Assembly: GCA_028714095.1 (NCBI GenBank)
Contig: JAQTMY010000001.1
Span: forward strand, 121,787 to 185,786
Direction of reading: 5' to 3'
From: Candidatus Nanoarchaeia archaeon
GTDB taxonomy: Archaea; Nanobdellota; Nanobdellia; SCGC-AAA011-G17; JACPNG01
Length of the DNA stretch: 64,000 bases
Below are positions 1 to 8,026 of the stretch, piece by piece. The notes under the pieces are model-generated. The model did no database searches. It saw only the letters and a program-made list of their open reading frames with translations, and was not told the DNA's origin. The position numbers and the translations under genes were made by a program. The number at the start of each line of letters is the position of its first letter. The first letter of the stretch is position 1.

Positions 1-443
1 TAGAATTCCCAGAAATAAATGAATATTACAGGGTTCTTATAGACCAAAAAGGAACATTGATGCTTAACAAAATAACAAAGCAGGAAGCTAACCACAAGAC
101 CTGCAAGATAATAGGAAAAACCTATCTGAAGAAAAAGAAAATCCAGCTAAACCTTTACGACGGAAAAAATATTCTGATAGATAAGGATGAGTATAAGGTG
201 GGGGATTCAGTCATAATTGATCTGGAAAAAAATAAAGTAGTAAAACACATCAAACTGGAAAAGGGCGCATCCATCTTTTTAATAGATGGAGGATCACTTG
301 GAAAATTCGGAATCTTGGATGAAATAAAAATTCAAGAAGGGTCATTACCTCCAAGGGTAATATTTACAATTGATAAAGACAAAGCAGAAACAAGAAAGGA
401 TTTTGTTTATGTAGTAGACAAATCAATCATACCTAAAAAATGA
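1..443 (+). CDS. rps4e: Ribosomal protein eS4, 5' truncated
   Basis: Small-subunit ribosomal protein S4e, cut by the left window edge. The frame is already open at base 3 and encodes the family's central motif EYYRVLIDQKG before any start codon. The KOW-like stretch (KVGDSVIIDL), a GGSLGKFG segment and the usual basic C-terminus (RKDFVYVVDKSIIPKK) follow. The TTG and ATG codons at 57 and 60 are internal, so the true start lies outside the window. Its last four bases overlap the uL5 start, placing it in the spc-type operon in the usual archaeal order (eS4 before uL5). Confidence 0.93.
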   Translation, partial: EFPEINEYYRVLIDQKGTLMLNKITKQEANHKTCKIIGKTYLKKKKIQLNLYDGKNILIDKDEYKVGDSVIIDLEKNKVVKHIKLEKGASIFLIDGGSLGKFGILDEIKIQEGSLPPRVIFTIDKDKAETRKDFVYVVDKSIIPKK

Positions 444-937
444 GAAATATAAAAATAGAAAAAGTAACATTGAATATTGGAACAGGCGAACCAGGCCTTA
501 AGCTAGAAAATGCTATATATTTGCTTAAGAAAATAACAAATGCCCAGCCGGTTGAATGCGCAAGCAAGAAAAGAATTCCAACCTGGGGTGTACGTCCAGG
601 ACTTGTTATTGGATGCAAGGTAACAATAAGAAAAAAAGAAGCAGAAGAATTATTAAAAAGATTATTTATTGCATCAGAGAAGAAGTTATCATCCAAGAAA
701 TTCGATAATAATGGAAACTTTTCATTCGGTGTTGCAGAATATATTGACATTCCTGGAATGGAATACGATCCTAAAGTAGGAATCATTGGATTGGAAGCAG
801 CAGTAACATTAGAAAGACCGGGATTTAGAATCAAGAAACGTAAGGTTCACAAAGCAAAGATCCCAACAAGAACGAAGATAACAAAGAAAGACGCAATGGA
901 TTTCATAAAAGAAAAATTCGGAGTTGAGATAATATGA
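440..937 (+). CDS. rpl5: Ribosomal protein uL5
   Basis: Large-subunit protein that binds 5S rRNA and contacts tRNA in the P site. The family signatures are visible: KVTLNIGTGEPG near the N-terminus (residues 8-19), the TWGVRPGLVIGCKVTIRK block (about 48-65) and the FGVAEYIDIPGMEYDP block (about 96-111). Length 165 residues is normal for archaeal uL5. It starts at an ATGA overlap with eS4 and itself overlaps uS14 by four bases, so translation of the three genes is probably coupled. Confidence 0.96.
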   Translation: MRNIKIEKVTLNIGTGEPGLKLENAIYLLKKITNAQPVECASKKRIPTWGVRPGLVIGCKVTIRKKEAEELLKRLFIASEKKLSSKKFDNNGNFSFGVAEYIDIPGMEYDPKVGIIGLEAAVTLERPGFRIKKRKVHKAKIPTRTKITKKDAMDFIKEKFGVEII

Positions 938-1164
938 CTGTAAAAAGCTACAAAAAAGTTTTCAAGCAGCTTAAGAACAAACCTGCAAAAATGAAGAAAT
1001 ACATTAAACATAACGCTCCCCTAAAAAGGGAATTTGGAAAGGGAGCAAACAGATGCAGAGTTTGCGGCTCAACAAAAGGAATGGTAACTCAATACGGAAT
1101 CAACTACTGCAGGAGATGCTTTAGATTAAATGCTAAAAAACTAGGATTCAAAAAATATCACTAG
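934..1164 (+). CDS. rps14: Ribosomal protein uS14, zinc-binding type
   Basis: Small-subunit head protein of the zinc-ribbon type: C-x2-C (CRVCGS, residues about 41-44) and C-x2-C (CRRC, about 59-62), ending in the conserved KLGFKKYH. Archaeal uS14 is usually near 50-55 residues. This frame has 76, with a basic N-terminal extension. An internal ATG at residue 20 would give a conventional length, but the ATGA overlap with uL5 at 934 favours the longer start. Which start is used cannot be settled from sequence. Confidence 0.93.
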   Translation: MTVKSYKKVFKQLKNKPAKMKKYIKHNAPLKREFGKGANRCRVCGSTKGMVTQYGINYCRRCFRLNAKKLGFKKYH

Positions 1165-1172
1165 GAGGAACA

Positions 1173-1562
1173 ATGTTAAACGACCCACTGGCAAACACAC
1201 TATGCAAGATAAACAACGCAGAGAAAGTTGGTAAAACCTCATGTCAGGTAAAACCAAGCTCAAAAGTCATAGTTGAAGTGCTAAAGATATTAAAGGAAAA
1301 CAAATACATTGATAATTTCAGGGTAGAAGAGGACAACAAAGGTGGCCTAATTGAGATAAACCTTAATGGAAGCATAAACAAAACCGGGGCAATAAAACCA
1401 AGGTTCTCGGTAAAAGTAAATACTATTGAAAAATTCGAGAAAAGATATCTCCCGGCAAAGGACTTTGGATTAATAATAATTTCAACACCAAAAGGAATAA
1501 TTACCCATTACCAATGCAAAGAAAAAAATCTTGGAGGAAAACTATTAGCATACTGTTACTAA
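1173..1562 (+). CDS. rps8: Ribosomal protein uS8
   Basis: Binds the central domain of 16S rRNA. It opens with the archaeal signature NDPLANTLCKINNAE and closes with a GGKLLAYCY block matching the family's C-terminal G-G-x-L-x-A-x-x-Y pattern. At 129 residues it is full length. A clear Shine-Dalgarno sequence (AGGAGG at about 1162-1167) lies just upstream of the ATG, one of the few strong ribosome-binding sites in an operon otherwise built on start/stop overlaps. Confidence 0.96.
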   Translation: MLNDPLANTLCKINNAEKVGKTSCQVKPSSKVIVEVLKILKENKYIDNFRVEEDNKGGLIEINLNGSINKTGAIKPRFSVKVNTIEKFEKRYLPAKDFGLIIISTPKGIITHYQCKEKNLGGKLLAYCY

Positions 1563-1563
1563 G

Positions 1564-2106
1564 ATGATACCTGAAGTGAAAGCAGAACTTGTAATTCCCG
1601 AAGGAGTGGAAGTTGAGATACATGAAAACCTAGTAAAAGTAAAAGGACCTAAGGGAGATCTGTCAAAAGAATTCCACTATCCAAATGTTATAATAAAGAA
1701 ACAGGAAAACAAGATTATGTTAAATTCAAAAAAAGCAACAAAAAGAGAAAAAAGAATGATTGGGACATTTAAAGCTCACATAAGAAATATGTTGCTTGGG
1801 GTATCAGAACAGTATGAATATACATTAAGAATATGTTCAAGCCATTTCCCAGTTACTGTAACCACAGACAAGAATGAAGTTATAATCAAAAATTTCCTTG
1901 GGGAGAAAGTTCCAAGAAAAGCAAAGATACTAAATGGAGTCGAAGTCAAGGTTAATGCTGATAAAATAACCGTTATTGGGGTTGACAGAGATAAAACCGG
2001 ACAGACTGCAGCAAATATAGAACAGGCCTGCAGGATAAAGAAGAGGGATATAAGAGTATTCCAGGACGGGATTTACATAACAAACAAGGCAGGAAAAGTA
2101 ATATGA
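1564..2106 (+). CDS. rpl6: Ribosomal protein uL6
   Basis: Large-subunit protein near the factor-binding centre. It shows the two-domain uL6 pattern: an N-terminal VEVEIHENLVKVKGPKGDLS block (residues 15-34) and a C-terminal domain with NFLGEKVPRKAKIL (about 116-129) and GVDRDKTGQTAANIEQ (about 139-154). The RDIRVFQDGIYI ending is typical of archaea. Length 180 residues. It begins one base after the uS8 stop and overlaps eL32 by four bases. Confidence 0.96.
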   Translation: MIPEVKAELVIPEGVEVEIHENLVKVKGPKGDLSKEFHYPNVIIKKQENKIMLNSKKATKREKRMIGTFKAHIRNMLLGVSEQYEYTLRICSSHFPVTVTTDKNEVIIKNFLGEKVPRKAKILNGVEVKVNADKITVIGVDRDKTGQTAANIEQACRIKKRDIRVFQDGIYITNKAGKVI

Positions 2107-2681
2107 AAAGATTATTGCAATTAAAGAAGGAAATGAAAAAAAGAAAACCAGATTTCCTTAGACAAGATGCTCACAAATTAAAGAAACTGAAAAAGAACTG
2201 GAGAAAACCAAAAGGACTTGACTCAAAGATGAGAAGGGGCCTTAGAGGTTACAGGAGATCCGCAAGAATTGGTTTCAGCACCCCAAGAAAAACCTATGGA
2301 TTAAACAAAGATGGTTTGAAGGGTATTGTTGTAAAAAACCTAAGAGACCTTGAATCAATCAAGGAAAATAATATTATAATCCTTAGTTCAACTATCGGAT
2401 CAAAAAACAGAATAGAAATATTAAAAAAAATAAAGGAGAAGAACCTAAAAATATCAAATATTAAAAACGTTGATGATTACATTCAAAAAGCTGAAGAAAT
2501 ATTTAATAAAAAAAGAGAAACAAAAAGAACAAAACTTCAGGAGAGAAAAAAGACAAGAGAGGAAACAAAGAAAAAAGCAGAAGCTAAAAAAGAAGAAAAA
2601 TCTGCTGAAGAGAAACTTGAAAAAGAAAAGAAAAAGACATTAGAAAAACCAAGATCAGGTAAAGAAGGAGAATTCCAATGA
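2103..2681 (+). CDS. rpl32e: Ribosomal protein eL32 with a long charged tail
   Basis: Archaeal/eukaryotic eL32. The core matches the family: RKPDFLRQDAHKLKKL, WRKPKGLDSKMRRGLRGYR, GFSTPRKTYGLN and ILSSTIGSKNRIEIL, covering residues about 14-115. After the core an additional stretch of roughly 60-70 residues is almost entirely Lys and Glu (about residues 130-192) and probably disordered or coiled. The usual archaeal protein lacks such a tail, so it is a lineage-specific extension. It overlaps uL6 and eL19 by four bases each. Confidence 0.93.
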   Translation: MKRLLQLKKEMKKRKPDFLRQDAHKLKKLKKNWRKPKGLDSKMRRGLRGYRRSARIGFSTPRKTYGLNKDGLKGIVVKNLRDLESIKENNIIILSSTIGSKNRIEILKKIKEKNLKISNIKNVDDYIQKAEEIFNKKRETKRTKLQERKKTREETKKKAEAKKEEKSAEEKLEKEKKKTLEKPRSGKEGEFQ

Positions 2682-3157
2682 GACTGGGTCCACAAAGAAG
2701 GTTATCAGCAAATCTGTTGGGGATTGGGAAACATAGAATAAGGTTTAACCAGGATAAACTAGAAGAAATCAAAGAAGCTATAACTAAAGAAGACTTAAGG
2801 GGGTTGATAAGGGAAAAAGCAATAACCAAAGATAAAAAAAGTTCACATTCAAGATCAAGAGCAAGAAAAATCCTCAGCCAAAAAAGAAAAGGGAGGAGGA
2901 AAGGCCAGGGTAGTAGAAAAGGAAAGTTCGGAGCAAGAATAAATAGAAAAGAAACCTGGATGAACAAAGTAAGATCTCAGAGGGATATAATCAAATTATT
3001 GAGGGAAAAGAAACAAATTTCAAACAAAGATTATAGAATGTTATACTTAAAGGTTAAGGGTGGATTTTTCAGAAGTAAAAGACACCTTAGGATGTATATG
3101 GAGGAGAAAAATTTAATAGAAAAAAATGCCACAGTTAAAAAGAAGAAAACAAGATAG
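2678..3157 (+). CDS. rpl19e: Ribosomal protein eL19
   Basis: Archaeal/eukaryotic large-subunit protein at an intersubunit bridge. Diagnostic blocks are LGPQRRLSANLLGIGKHRIRF at the N-terminus, SRSRARKILSQKRKGRRKGQGS (about residues 57-78) and YLKVKGGFFRSKRHLRMYM (about 122-140). Length 159 residues is ordinary. Its last 32 bases are read in another frame as the start of uL18, an unusually long overlap for this operon. Confidence 0.95.
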   Translation: MRLGPQRRLSANLLGIGKHRIRFNQDKLEEIKEAITKEDLRGLIREKAITKDKKSSHSRSRARKILSQKRKGRRKGQGSRKGKFGARINRKETWMNKVRSQRDIIKLLREKKQISNKDYRMLYLKVKGGFFRSKRHLRMYMEEKNLIEKNATVKKKKTR

Positions 3158-3611
3158 GACTAACTACCTGAAAAGATTAAAACTATTAAAATCAGGGAAA
3201 ACAAGGATAGTAGTTAGAAAATCCTCTAAAAACCTTATCATCCAGTTTGTAAACTATCATGAAGATGGTGATAAAATAATACTTACAGTAAGTACAAGAC
3301 AGCTTATGAAATTAGGATATAAACAATCAAGATCAAATATTCCAGCTGCATACCTTCTTGGAATGCTCGCAGGCAAAAAAGCAAAGGAAAAAAATATCAA
3401 GGAAGGGATACTTGACATCGGCCTTTACGAGCCAATCCAGAAGTCAAGATTGTACGCAACTGTAAAAGGATTAGTAGACGCAGGATTTGATATTCCTCAT
3501 AACCCAGAAGCATTTCCTTCAACAGAAAGGCTTATAGGGAAACACACAAAAAATCCAAGTGAAACAGAGAAAGAGGTTAATGAAATAAAAAATAAGATAC
3601 TTAAAAAATGA
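3126..3611 (+). CDS. rpl18: Ribosomal protein uL18
   Basis: 5S rRNA-binding protein of the large subunit. The N-terminus RRKQDRTNYLKRLKLLKSGK and RIVVRKSSKNLIIQFV are characteristic, as are YLLGMLAGKKAKEKNI and IGLYEPIQKSRLYATVKGLVDAG further on. 161 residues. Its ATG lies inside the end of eL19 (32-base overlap). No later methionine would keep the conserved N-terminus, so the overlap looks genuine. Confidence 0.95.
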   Translation: MPQLKRRKQDRTNYLKRLKLLKSGKTRIVVRKSSKNLIIQFVNYHEDGDKIILTVSTRQLMKLGYKQSRSNIPAAYLLGMLAGKKAKEKNIKEGILDIGLYEPIQKSRLYATVKGLVDAGFDIPHNPEAFPSTERLIGKHTKNPSETEKEVNEIKNKILKK

Positions 3612-4357
3612 AAGAAGAACAAGTTCCAGAAACAATAAAAGAAAAACCCGAAAAGGAAAAGAAAGATCCTATGGAAGGTTGGAATCCAAAAACAAAACTA
3701 GGAAAGATGGTAAAGTTAGGACAAATTACCGACATAGATGAAATCCTTGATAGGGGAATAAAAATAAGGGAACCAGAAATAGTTGATATTTTACTTCCAA
3801 ATCTTGAATCTGATTTGTTATTTTTCGGACAGTCAAAAGGTAAGTTTGGTGGAGGAAAAAGATCCATCTGGAAACAAACCCAGAAAAAAACAAAGGAAGG
3901 AAACAAACCCAAGTTTTCAGCACTTGCTGTTGTTGGAAACCACGACGGTTACATTGGGATTGGAAAAGGAAAATCCAAGGAAACTGTCCCTGCAAGAGAA
4001 AAAGCAACAAGACAAGCTAAACTTAATATTATCAAGATTAAGAGAGGATCAGGTTCATGGGAAGGAAGATCCCAAGACCCACACTCAATCCCATTCAGAG
4101 TAGCTGGAAGATGTGGAAGTGCAAAAATAACATTACTTCCTGCTCCAAAAGGTACAGATCTCAAGGTAGCAAAAGAATGCCAGAAAGTATTAAGATTGGC
4201 AGGAATAAAAGACATAAGATCAAAAACAAAGGGGCAGACAAGAACAACAATAAACCTTATTCAGGCTTTATATTATGCTCTTAAGAAATTAAGCACAACA
4301 AAAGTGACAGCAGATCTTGAGAAAAGACTAAATGTAAAGGAAGGAAGAAATGTATAA
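3608..4357 (+). CDS. rps5: Ribosomal protein uS5
   Basis: Small-subunit protein at the decoding site and mRNA entry. It contains the double-stranded RNA-binding S5 domain (FSALAVVGNHDGYIGIGKG, about residues 99-117) and the C-terminal domain with GSAKITLLPAPKGTDLKVAK and AGIKDIRSKTKGQTRTTIN. Length 249 is near the archaeal norm, with an acidic/basic N-terminal leader. It overlaps uL18 by four bases and uL30 by eight. Confidence 0.95.
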   Translation: MKEEQVPETIKEKPEKEKKDPMEGWNPKTKLGKMVKLGQITDIDEILDRGIKIREPEIVDILLPNLESDLLFFGQSKGKFGGGKRSIWKQTQKKTKEGNKPKFSALAVVGNHDGYIGIGKGKSKETVPAREKATRQAKLNIIKIKRGSGSWEGRSQDPHSIPFRVAGRCGSAKITLLPAPKGTDLKVAKECQKVLRLAGIKDIRSKTKGQTRTTINLIQALYYALKKLSTTKVTADLEKRLNVKEGRNV

Positions 4358-4823
4358 AAGAATTGCAATCGTCAGGGTAAGAAGCAGCGTCGAAACAAGA
4401 AAAGACGTAAATGACACTATGAAGATGCTTCGTTTGTATAAAACAAATACTTGCGTAATTGTAAAGAATACTCCTGAAGTAAATGGAATGATTGCCAAGG
4501 TAAAGGATTATGTTACTTGGGGTGAGATAGATACCCAAACTATGAAGGAATTATTATTGAAGAGGGGTAGACTTGCTGCCAACAAACCAGTCACTGATAA
4601 TTACATAAAAGAAAAAACAAAAATAAGCGCCGATGAATTTGTAAACAATTTCATGGACCTTAGAAAAGACCTTAGGGAAATTCCAGGACTTAAAACATTC
4701 TTCAGGCTGAATCCTCCTCAGAAAGGGTTTGAAAGAGCCGGAATCAAAAAGACCTTTGTGCAGGGTGGTGTCCTTGGATATAGAAAAGAAAAAATTAATG
4801 ATTTGATATTAAGGATGTTGTAA
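4350..4823 (+). CDS. rpl30: Ribosomal protein uL30
   Basis: Large-subunit protein of the archaeal long form (157 residues, against about 60 in bacteria). The first domain carries IAIVRVRSSVETRKDVNDTM and the conserved MLRLYKTNTCVIV; the second carries FRLNPPQKGFERAGIKKTF near the C-terminus (about residues 117-135), which is specific to the archaeal/eukaryotic type. It overlaps uS5 by eight bases and is followed one base later by uL15. Confidence 0.95.
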   Translation: MYKRIAIVRVRSSVETRKDVNDTMKMLRLYKTNTCVIVKNTPEVNGMIAKVKDYVTWGEIDTQTMKELLLKRGRLAANKPVTDNYIKEKTKISADEFVNNFMDLRKDLREIPGLKTFFRLNPPQKGFERAGIKKTFVQGGVLGYRKEKINDLILRML

Positions 4824-4824
4824 G

Positions 4825-5271
4825 ATGATAAACAGAAGAAAAAAACACAGGAAGAGTTATGGTAAGAGGACTCATTTCCACGGAGCAGCCAAGAAATGGA
4901 GGGGGGCTGGTAACAGGGGTGGAAGAGGAATGGCGGGGACAGGTAAGAGAGCTGACCAGAAAAAAACCGCTATCCTGAAGTTGTATGGAAACAAATACTT
5001 TGGGAGGTATGGATTTAAAACTTACAATAAACCGGAAATCATATTTATTAATTTGAGTGATTTGCAAAAATTAGTAGACAAGACAAACAAAACAACCATA
5101 AATCTTAAAGAATTTGGTTATAATAAAATACTTGGTAAGGGTAATATAACAAAGAAAATAACTGTGGAAGTAGAGATGGCTTCAAAGAAAGCAATAGAGA
5201 AGATAGAGAAAAAAGGAGGAAAGGTGATACTTCCAATATCAGAAGAATCTGGAGAGGATTCAGAAGAGTAA
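4825..5271 (+). CDS. rpl15: Ribosomal protein uL15
   Basis: Large-subunit assembly protein. The glycine-rich N-terminus (KHRKSYGKRTHFHGAAKKWRGAGNRGGRGMAGTGKRA) is typical of archaeal uL15, and the C-terminal globular part includes LGKGNITKKITVEVEMASKKA. Length 148 residues. It ends in a short acidic tail (SEESGEDSEE). One base separates it from secY, the standard archaeal order. Confidence 0.95.
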   Translation: MINRRKKHRKSYGKRTHFHGAAKKWRGAGNRGGRGMAGTGKRADQKKTAILKLYGNKYFGRYGFKTYNKPEIIFINLSDLQKLVDKTNKTTINLKEFGYNKILGKGNITKKITVEVEMASKKAIEKIEKKGGKVILPISEESGEDSEE

Positions 5272-5272
5272 G

Positions 5273-6688
5273 ATGTCATTCCTAGATGCAATATTAAAGG
5301 TTCTGCCAGAAGTAAAAAAACCTGAGGGTAGATTAGACTTCAAACAAAAGATGAAGTGGACAGTCCTTTCTTTAGCTGCATTTTTCATTCTTTCTTCAAT
5401 TCCATTGTTTGGATTAGGAGCAAACCAATTATCCCAGTTTGAACAATTATCAATTATTTTAGGAGCCAGCTTCGGTTCATTAATGTCATTAGGTATAGGC
5501 CCAATAGTAACAGCATCTATTGTTTTGCAGTTATTAAATGGATCAGGAATCTGGAAATTCGATACAACCACTAAAGAAGGAAGAGCAAAATTCCATGGAA
5601 TCCAGAGGGTATTTTCAATATTTTTTATAATATTTGAAGCAATGATTTACGTATTAATGGGGGGGCTTGCACCAGAAGCAATTCTTTCTCCATCACAGTT
5701 TGCATTCATGCAATTCATATTAATCTTACAGTTATGTGTTGGTGGTTTCTTAGTATTACTAATGGATGATCTATTGCAGAAATGGGGAATAACCTCCGGT
5801 ATAAGTTTATTCATAGCTGCAGGTGTAGCATCCCAGATATTTATCAGAGCATTTTCACCTTTAACAACTGCAGGAGCATGGGCATTTGGTTCAGGTCAGC
5901 CCCCTGTAGGTCAGGTCTGGGTATTGATTAATTCATTAGTGTCTGGAAACCCATTCGGAGCTGGATTAGCACTAAGTGCAATCCTTGCAACCTTGATTAT
6001 ATTTGTAGTATCAGTATTTGCTCAGGCAATGAAAGTAGAGATTCCACTTTCATTCGGCAGAATAAGAGGTCACGGGATAAGATGGCCATTGCACTTTATG
6101 TATACTTCAAACATTCCAGTTATTTTAGTTGCTGCATTAATGGCTAACATGCAGTTATGGGGAAGTTTGCTTGCGAGAGCAGGCCATCCAATACTTGGAA
6201 CTTTTTCAGGGAATCAACCAGTTACAGGTTTAGTTGCATGGTTAAATTCTCCAAACCTTGTTCAGGGAATCTTTGATGCATTCAGGATTGGAACATTTGA
6301 CTGGAGTATCTTAAGTCATACTCTAACTTATATGTTCTTTATGATTGGGGGTGCAATTTTATTTTCAATATTCTGGGTTCAGACATCAGGAATGGATGCT
6401 AGATCCCAGGCAAATCAGATTATGAGTTCTGGTTTGCAAATTCCAGGATTTAGAAGAGATCCAAGAGTAGTTGAACAATTGCTTAAAAGGTATATTTTCC
6501 CATTGACAATAATGGGTGGAGCAGCAGTAGGATTCCTTGCAGCATCCGCAGATTTATTAGGAGCATTAAGCAGGGGAACAGGAATATTATTAACAGTTAT
6601 GATCATTTACAGAATATATGAGGAAATAGCAAAACAGCACATGATGGATATGAATCCAGCAATGAGAAAATTAATGGGGGGTAAGTAA
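5273..6688 (+). CDS. secY: Preprotein translocase subunit SecY
   Basis: Channel-forming subunit of the Sec translocon in the cytoplasmic membrane (Sec61 alpha homologue). Ten or so hydrophobic segments span 471 residues. Family marks include a plug region after TM1 (IPLFGLGANQLSQFEQL), GPIVTASIVLQLL, and the cytoplasmic loop PLSFGRIRGHGIRWPLHFMYTSNIPVILV before TM7. The C-terminus KQHMMDMNPAMRKLMGG is a normal archaeal tail. The adk gene that often follows secY in archaea is absent here. It presumably exports the many secreted proteins encoded in this window. Confidence 0.97.
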   Translation: MSFLDAILKVLPEVKKPEGRLDFKQKMKWTVLSLAAFFILSSIPLFGLGANQLSQFEQLSIILGASFGSLMSLGIGPIVTASIVLQLLNGSGIWKFDTTTKEGRAKFHGIQRVFSIFFIIFEAMIYVLMGGLAPEAILSPSQFAFMQFILILQLCVGGFLVLLMDDLLQKWGITSGISLFIAAGVASQIFIRAFSPLTTAGAWAFGSGQPPVGQVWVLINSLVSGNPFGAGLALSAILATLIIFVVSVFAQAMKVEIPLSFGRIRGHGIRWPLHFMYTSNIPVILVAALMANMQLWGSLLARAGHPILGTFSGNQPVTGLVAWLNSPNLVQGIFDAFRIGTFDWSILSHTLTYMFFMIGGAILFSIFWVQTSGMDARSQANQIMSSGLQIPGFRRDPRVVEQLLKRYIFPLTIMGGAAVGFLAASADLLGALSRGTGILLTVMIIYRIYEEIAKQHMMDMNPAMRKLMGGK

Positions 6689-7125
6689 TGTTTGATGGTT
6701 TTTTCAATGCAATATTCGGAAAGTTAATACAATGGCAACCCCTTTTGGGTTTGATAATCATTTGTTTAATATTCACATTGATTGTAACCTTAATATACAA
6801 GTTTACAACAAATCAAACGCTTATGAAGGAGCTTAAAGCCAAGCTGAAAAGCCATCAGGCAGAAATGAAAACATTTAAAAATGATCCTCAAAAACTAATG
6901 GCTATACAGAAAGAGGCTATGGAAGCAAACATGAAATACATGATGCAAAGCTTCAAGCCGATGCTATTCACATTCATTCCCGTAATCATTATGTGGAGTT
7001 GGTTAAGAACAGTCTATGAAGCAACAACAATAAGCTTCATAGGAATCACAAGCTGGATATGGATATATATTATATTCTCCATGGCATTCAGCATGATACT
7101 CAGAAAAATAATGAGGCTAGCATAA
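6688..7125 (+). CDS. EMC3/YidC-like membrane insertase (DUF106)
   Basis: Archaeal member of the Oxa1/YidC/EMC3/TMCO1 superfamily (DUF106), which helps insert membrane proteins. It has an N-terminal membrane segment (residues about 18-38), a charged cytoplasmic coiled coil (about 45-85: TLMKELKAKLKSHQAEMKTF), then two more membrane segments. The FKPMLFTFIPVIIMWSWLR block after the coiled coil is typical. At 145 residues it is compact. The stop of secY overlaps its start, so the insertase is made with the translocon. Confidence 0.88.
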   Translation: MFDGFFNAIFGKLIQWQPLLGLIIICLIFTLIVTLIYKFTTNQTLMKELKAKLKSHQAEMKTFKNDPQKLMAIQKEAMEANMKYMMQSFKPMLFTFIPVIIMWSWLRTVYEATTISFIGITSWIWIYIIFSMAFSMILRKIMRLA

Positions 7126-7126
7126 A

Positions 7127-7375
7127 ATGAAAGACAGAAAACTAAGAATAAAAACAACAAAAGGAGTAAAGATTAAAATAAAATCTAGAAAACCAAGAGC
7201 ACCAGTATGCAGTGCTTGCAGGAAAAAACTAAAAGGAACTCTGAATTTAAAGACAGTAAAACAAAAAAATTCAGCAAGAACAAAGAAGAGGCCTGAAAGA
7301 AAATATGGTGGAGTTTTATGCTCTAGATGTGCCAGACAAAAAATAAAAGAAGAGATTAGGAGTAAAAATGTTTGA
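7127..7375 (+). CDS. rpl34e: Ribosomal protein eL34
   Basis: Archaeal/eukaryotic large-subunit protein with a zinc-binding pattern: C-x2-C at CSAC (residues about 28-31) and C-x2-C at CSRC (about 65-68). The motifs LKGTLN and RPERKYGGVLCSRCARQ match the family. Only 82 residues, strongly basic. It sits between the insertase gene and eL14. The cmk gene usually found near here in archaea is missing. Confidence 0.92.
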   Translation: MKDRKLRIKTTKGVKIKIKSRKPRAPVCSACRKKLKGTLNLKTVKQKNSARTKKRPERKYGGVLCSRCARQKIKEEIRSKNV

Positions 7376-7667
7376 AATCGGAAGATTATGTGTAAAGATT
7401 GCTGGTAGGGACTCAGGAAATTACTGTGTCATAATTGATGTAATTGATGAAAATAATGTAATGATTGACGGTAATGTAAGAAGAAAGAAATGCAACATAA
7501 AACACCTGGAGCCTATTGATAAGGTTTTAAAAATAAAGAAAGGCGCCTCAACCACAGAAGCAAAAAAAGCGATTTCAGAGTTAGGGATAAAAATCAAGGA
7601 ATCAAAACTAAAAAGAACCTCAAAGAAAAAAACAGCTGAAAAACCAAAAAAAGAGTCTAAAAAATGA
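7368..7667 (+). CDS. rpl14e: Ribosomal protein eL14
   Basis: Archaeal/eukaryotic large-subunit protein with an SH3-like KOW fold. The N-terminal GRLCVKIAGRDSGNYCVI and VMIDGNVRRKKCNIKHLEP blocks are diagnostic. The last 30 or so residues are Lys-rich (KRTSKKKTAEKPKKESKK), an extension similar in composition to the one on eL32. It overlaps eL34 by eight bases and prefoldin alpha by four. Confidence 0.93.
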   Translation: MFEIGRLCVKIAGRDSGNYCVIIDVIDENNVMIDGNVRRKKCNIKHLEPIDKVLKIKKGASTTEAKKAISELGIKIKESKLKRTSKKKTAEKPKKESKK

Positions 7668-8026
7668 ACGAAGAAGGTTTATTGGATCTACAAACACTTT
7701 CCTACCAGATACAACAGTTACAGGAGCAATTGCAGATAATAGAAAACCAGTTTACAGAATTGTCAATTTTAAGTTCTGCTTTGGATGAAGTTAAGGAATC
7801 AAAGGGCAAAAATAGTTTAATTCCATTAGGTCCTGGGATCTTTGCTGAAGCAGAACTGAAGGATACAGATAAAGTTCTTGTCAATGTAGGATCAGAAATT
7901 ATGGTCAGAAAAACAATCCAGGAAGCAAAAGAACTTATAGAAAAGCAGATTGAAGAAACAAGATCATTGGCAGAATTATTTAAGCATGAAATAGAGCATA
8001 GCCTTGAAGGATTAAAACAATACTAA
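7664..8026 (+). CDS. pfdA: Prefoldin subunit alpha
   Basis: Alpha subunit of the hexameric prefoldin chaperone, which hands unfolded proteins to the thermosome. The 120-residue chain has the alpha-type layout: an N-terminal coiled coil (YQIQQLQEQLQIIENQFTEL), a beta-hairpin region with the family motif LIPLGPGIFAEAEL (about residues 51-64) and VLVNVGSEIMV, then a second coiled coil. It closes the ribosomal operon. The next gene converges from the other strand and overlaps by four bases. Confidence 0.92.
   Translation: MNEEGLLDLQTLSYQIQQLQEQLQIIENQFTELSILSSALDEVKESKGKNSLIPLGPGIFAEAELKDTDKVLVNVGSEIMVRKTIQEAKELIEKQIEETRSLAELFKHEIEHSLEGLKQY

Noticed and set aside
433..834. Minus-strand frame over uL5
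   Set aside because: The plus strand encodes a full-length, well-conserved ribosomal protein; the other frame is a shadow.
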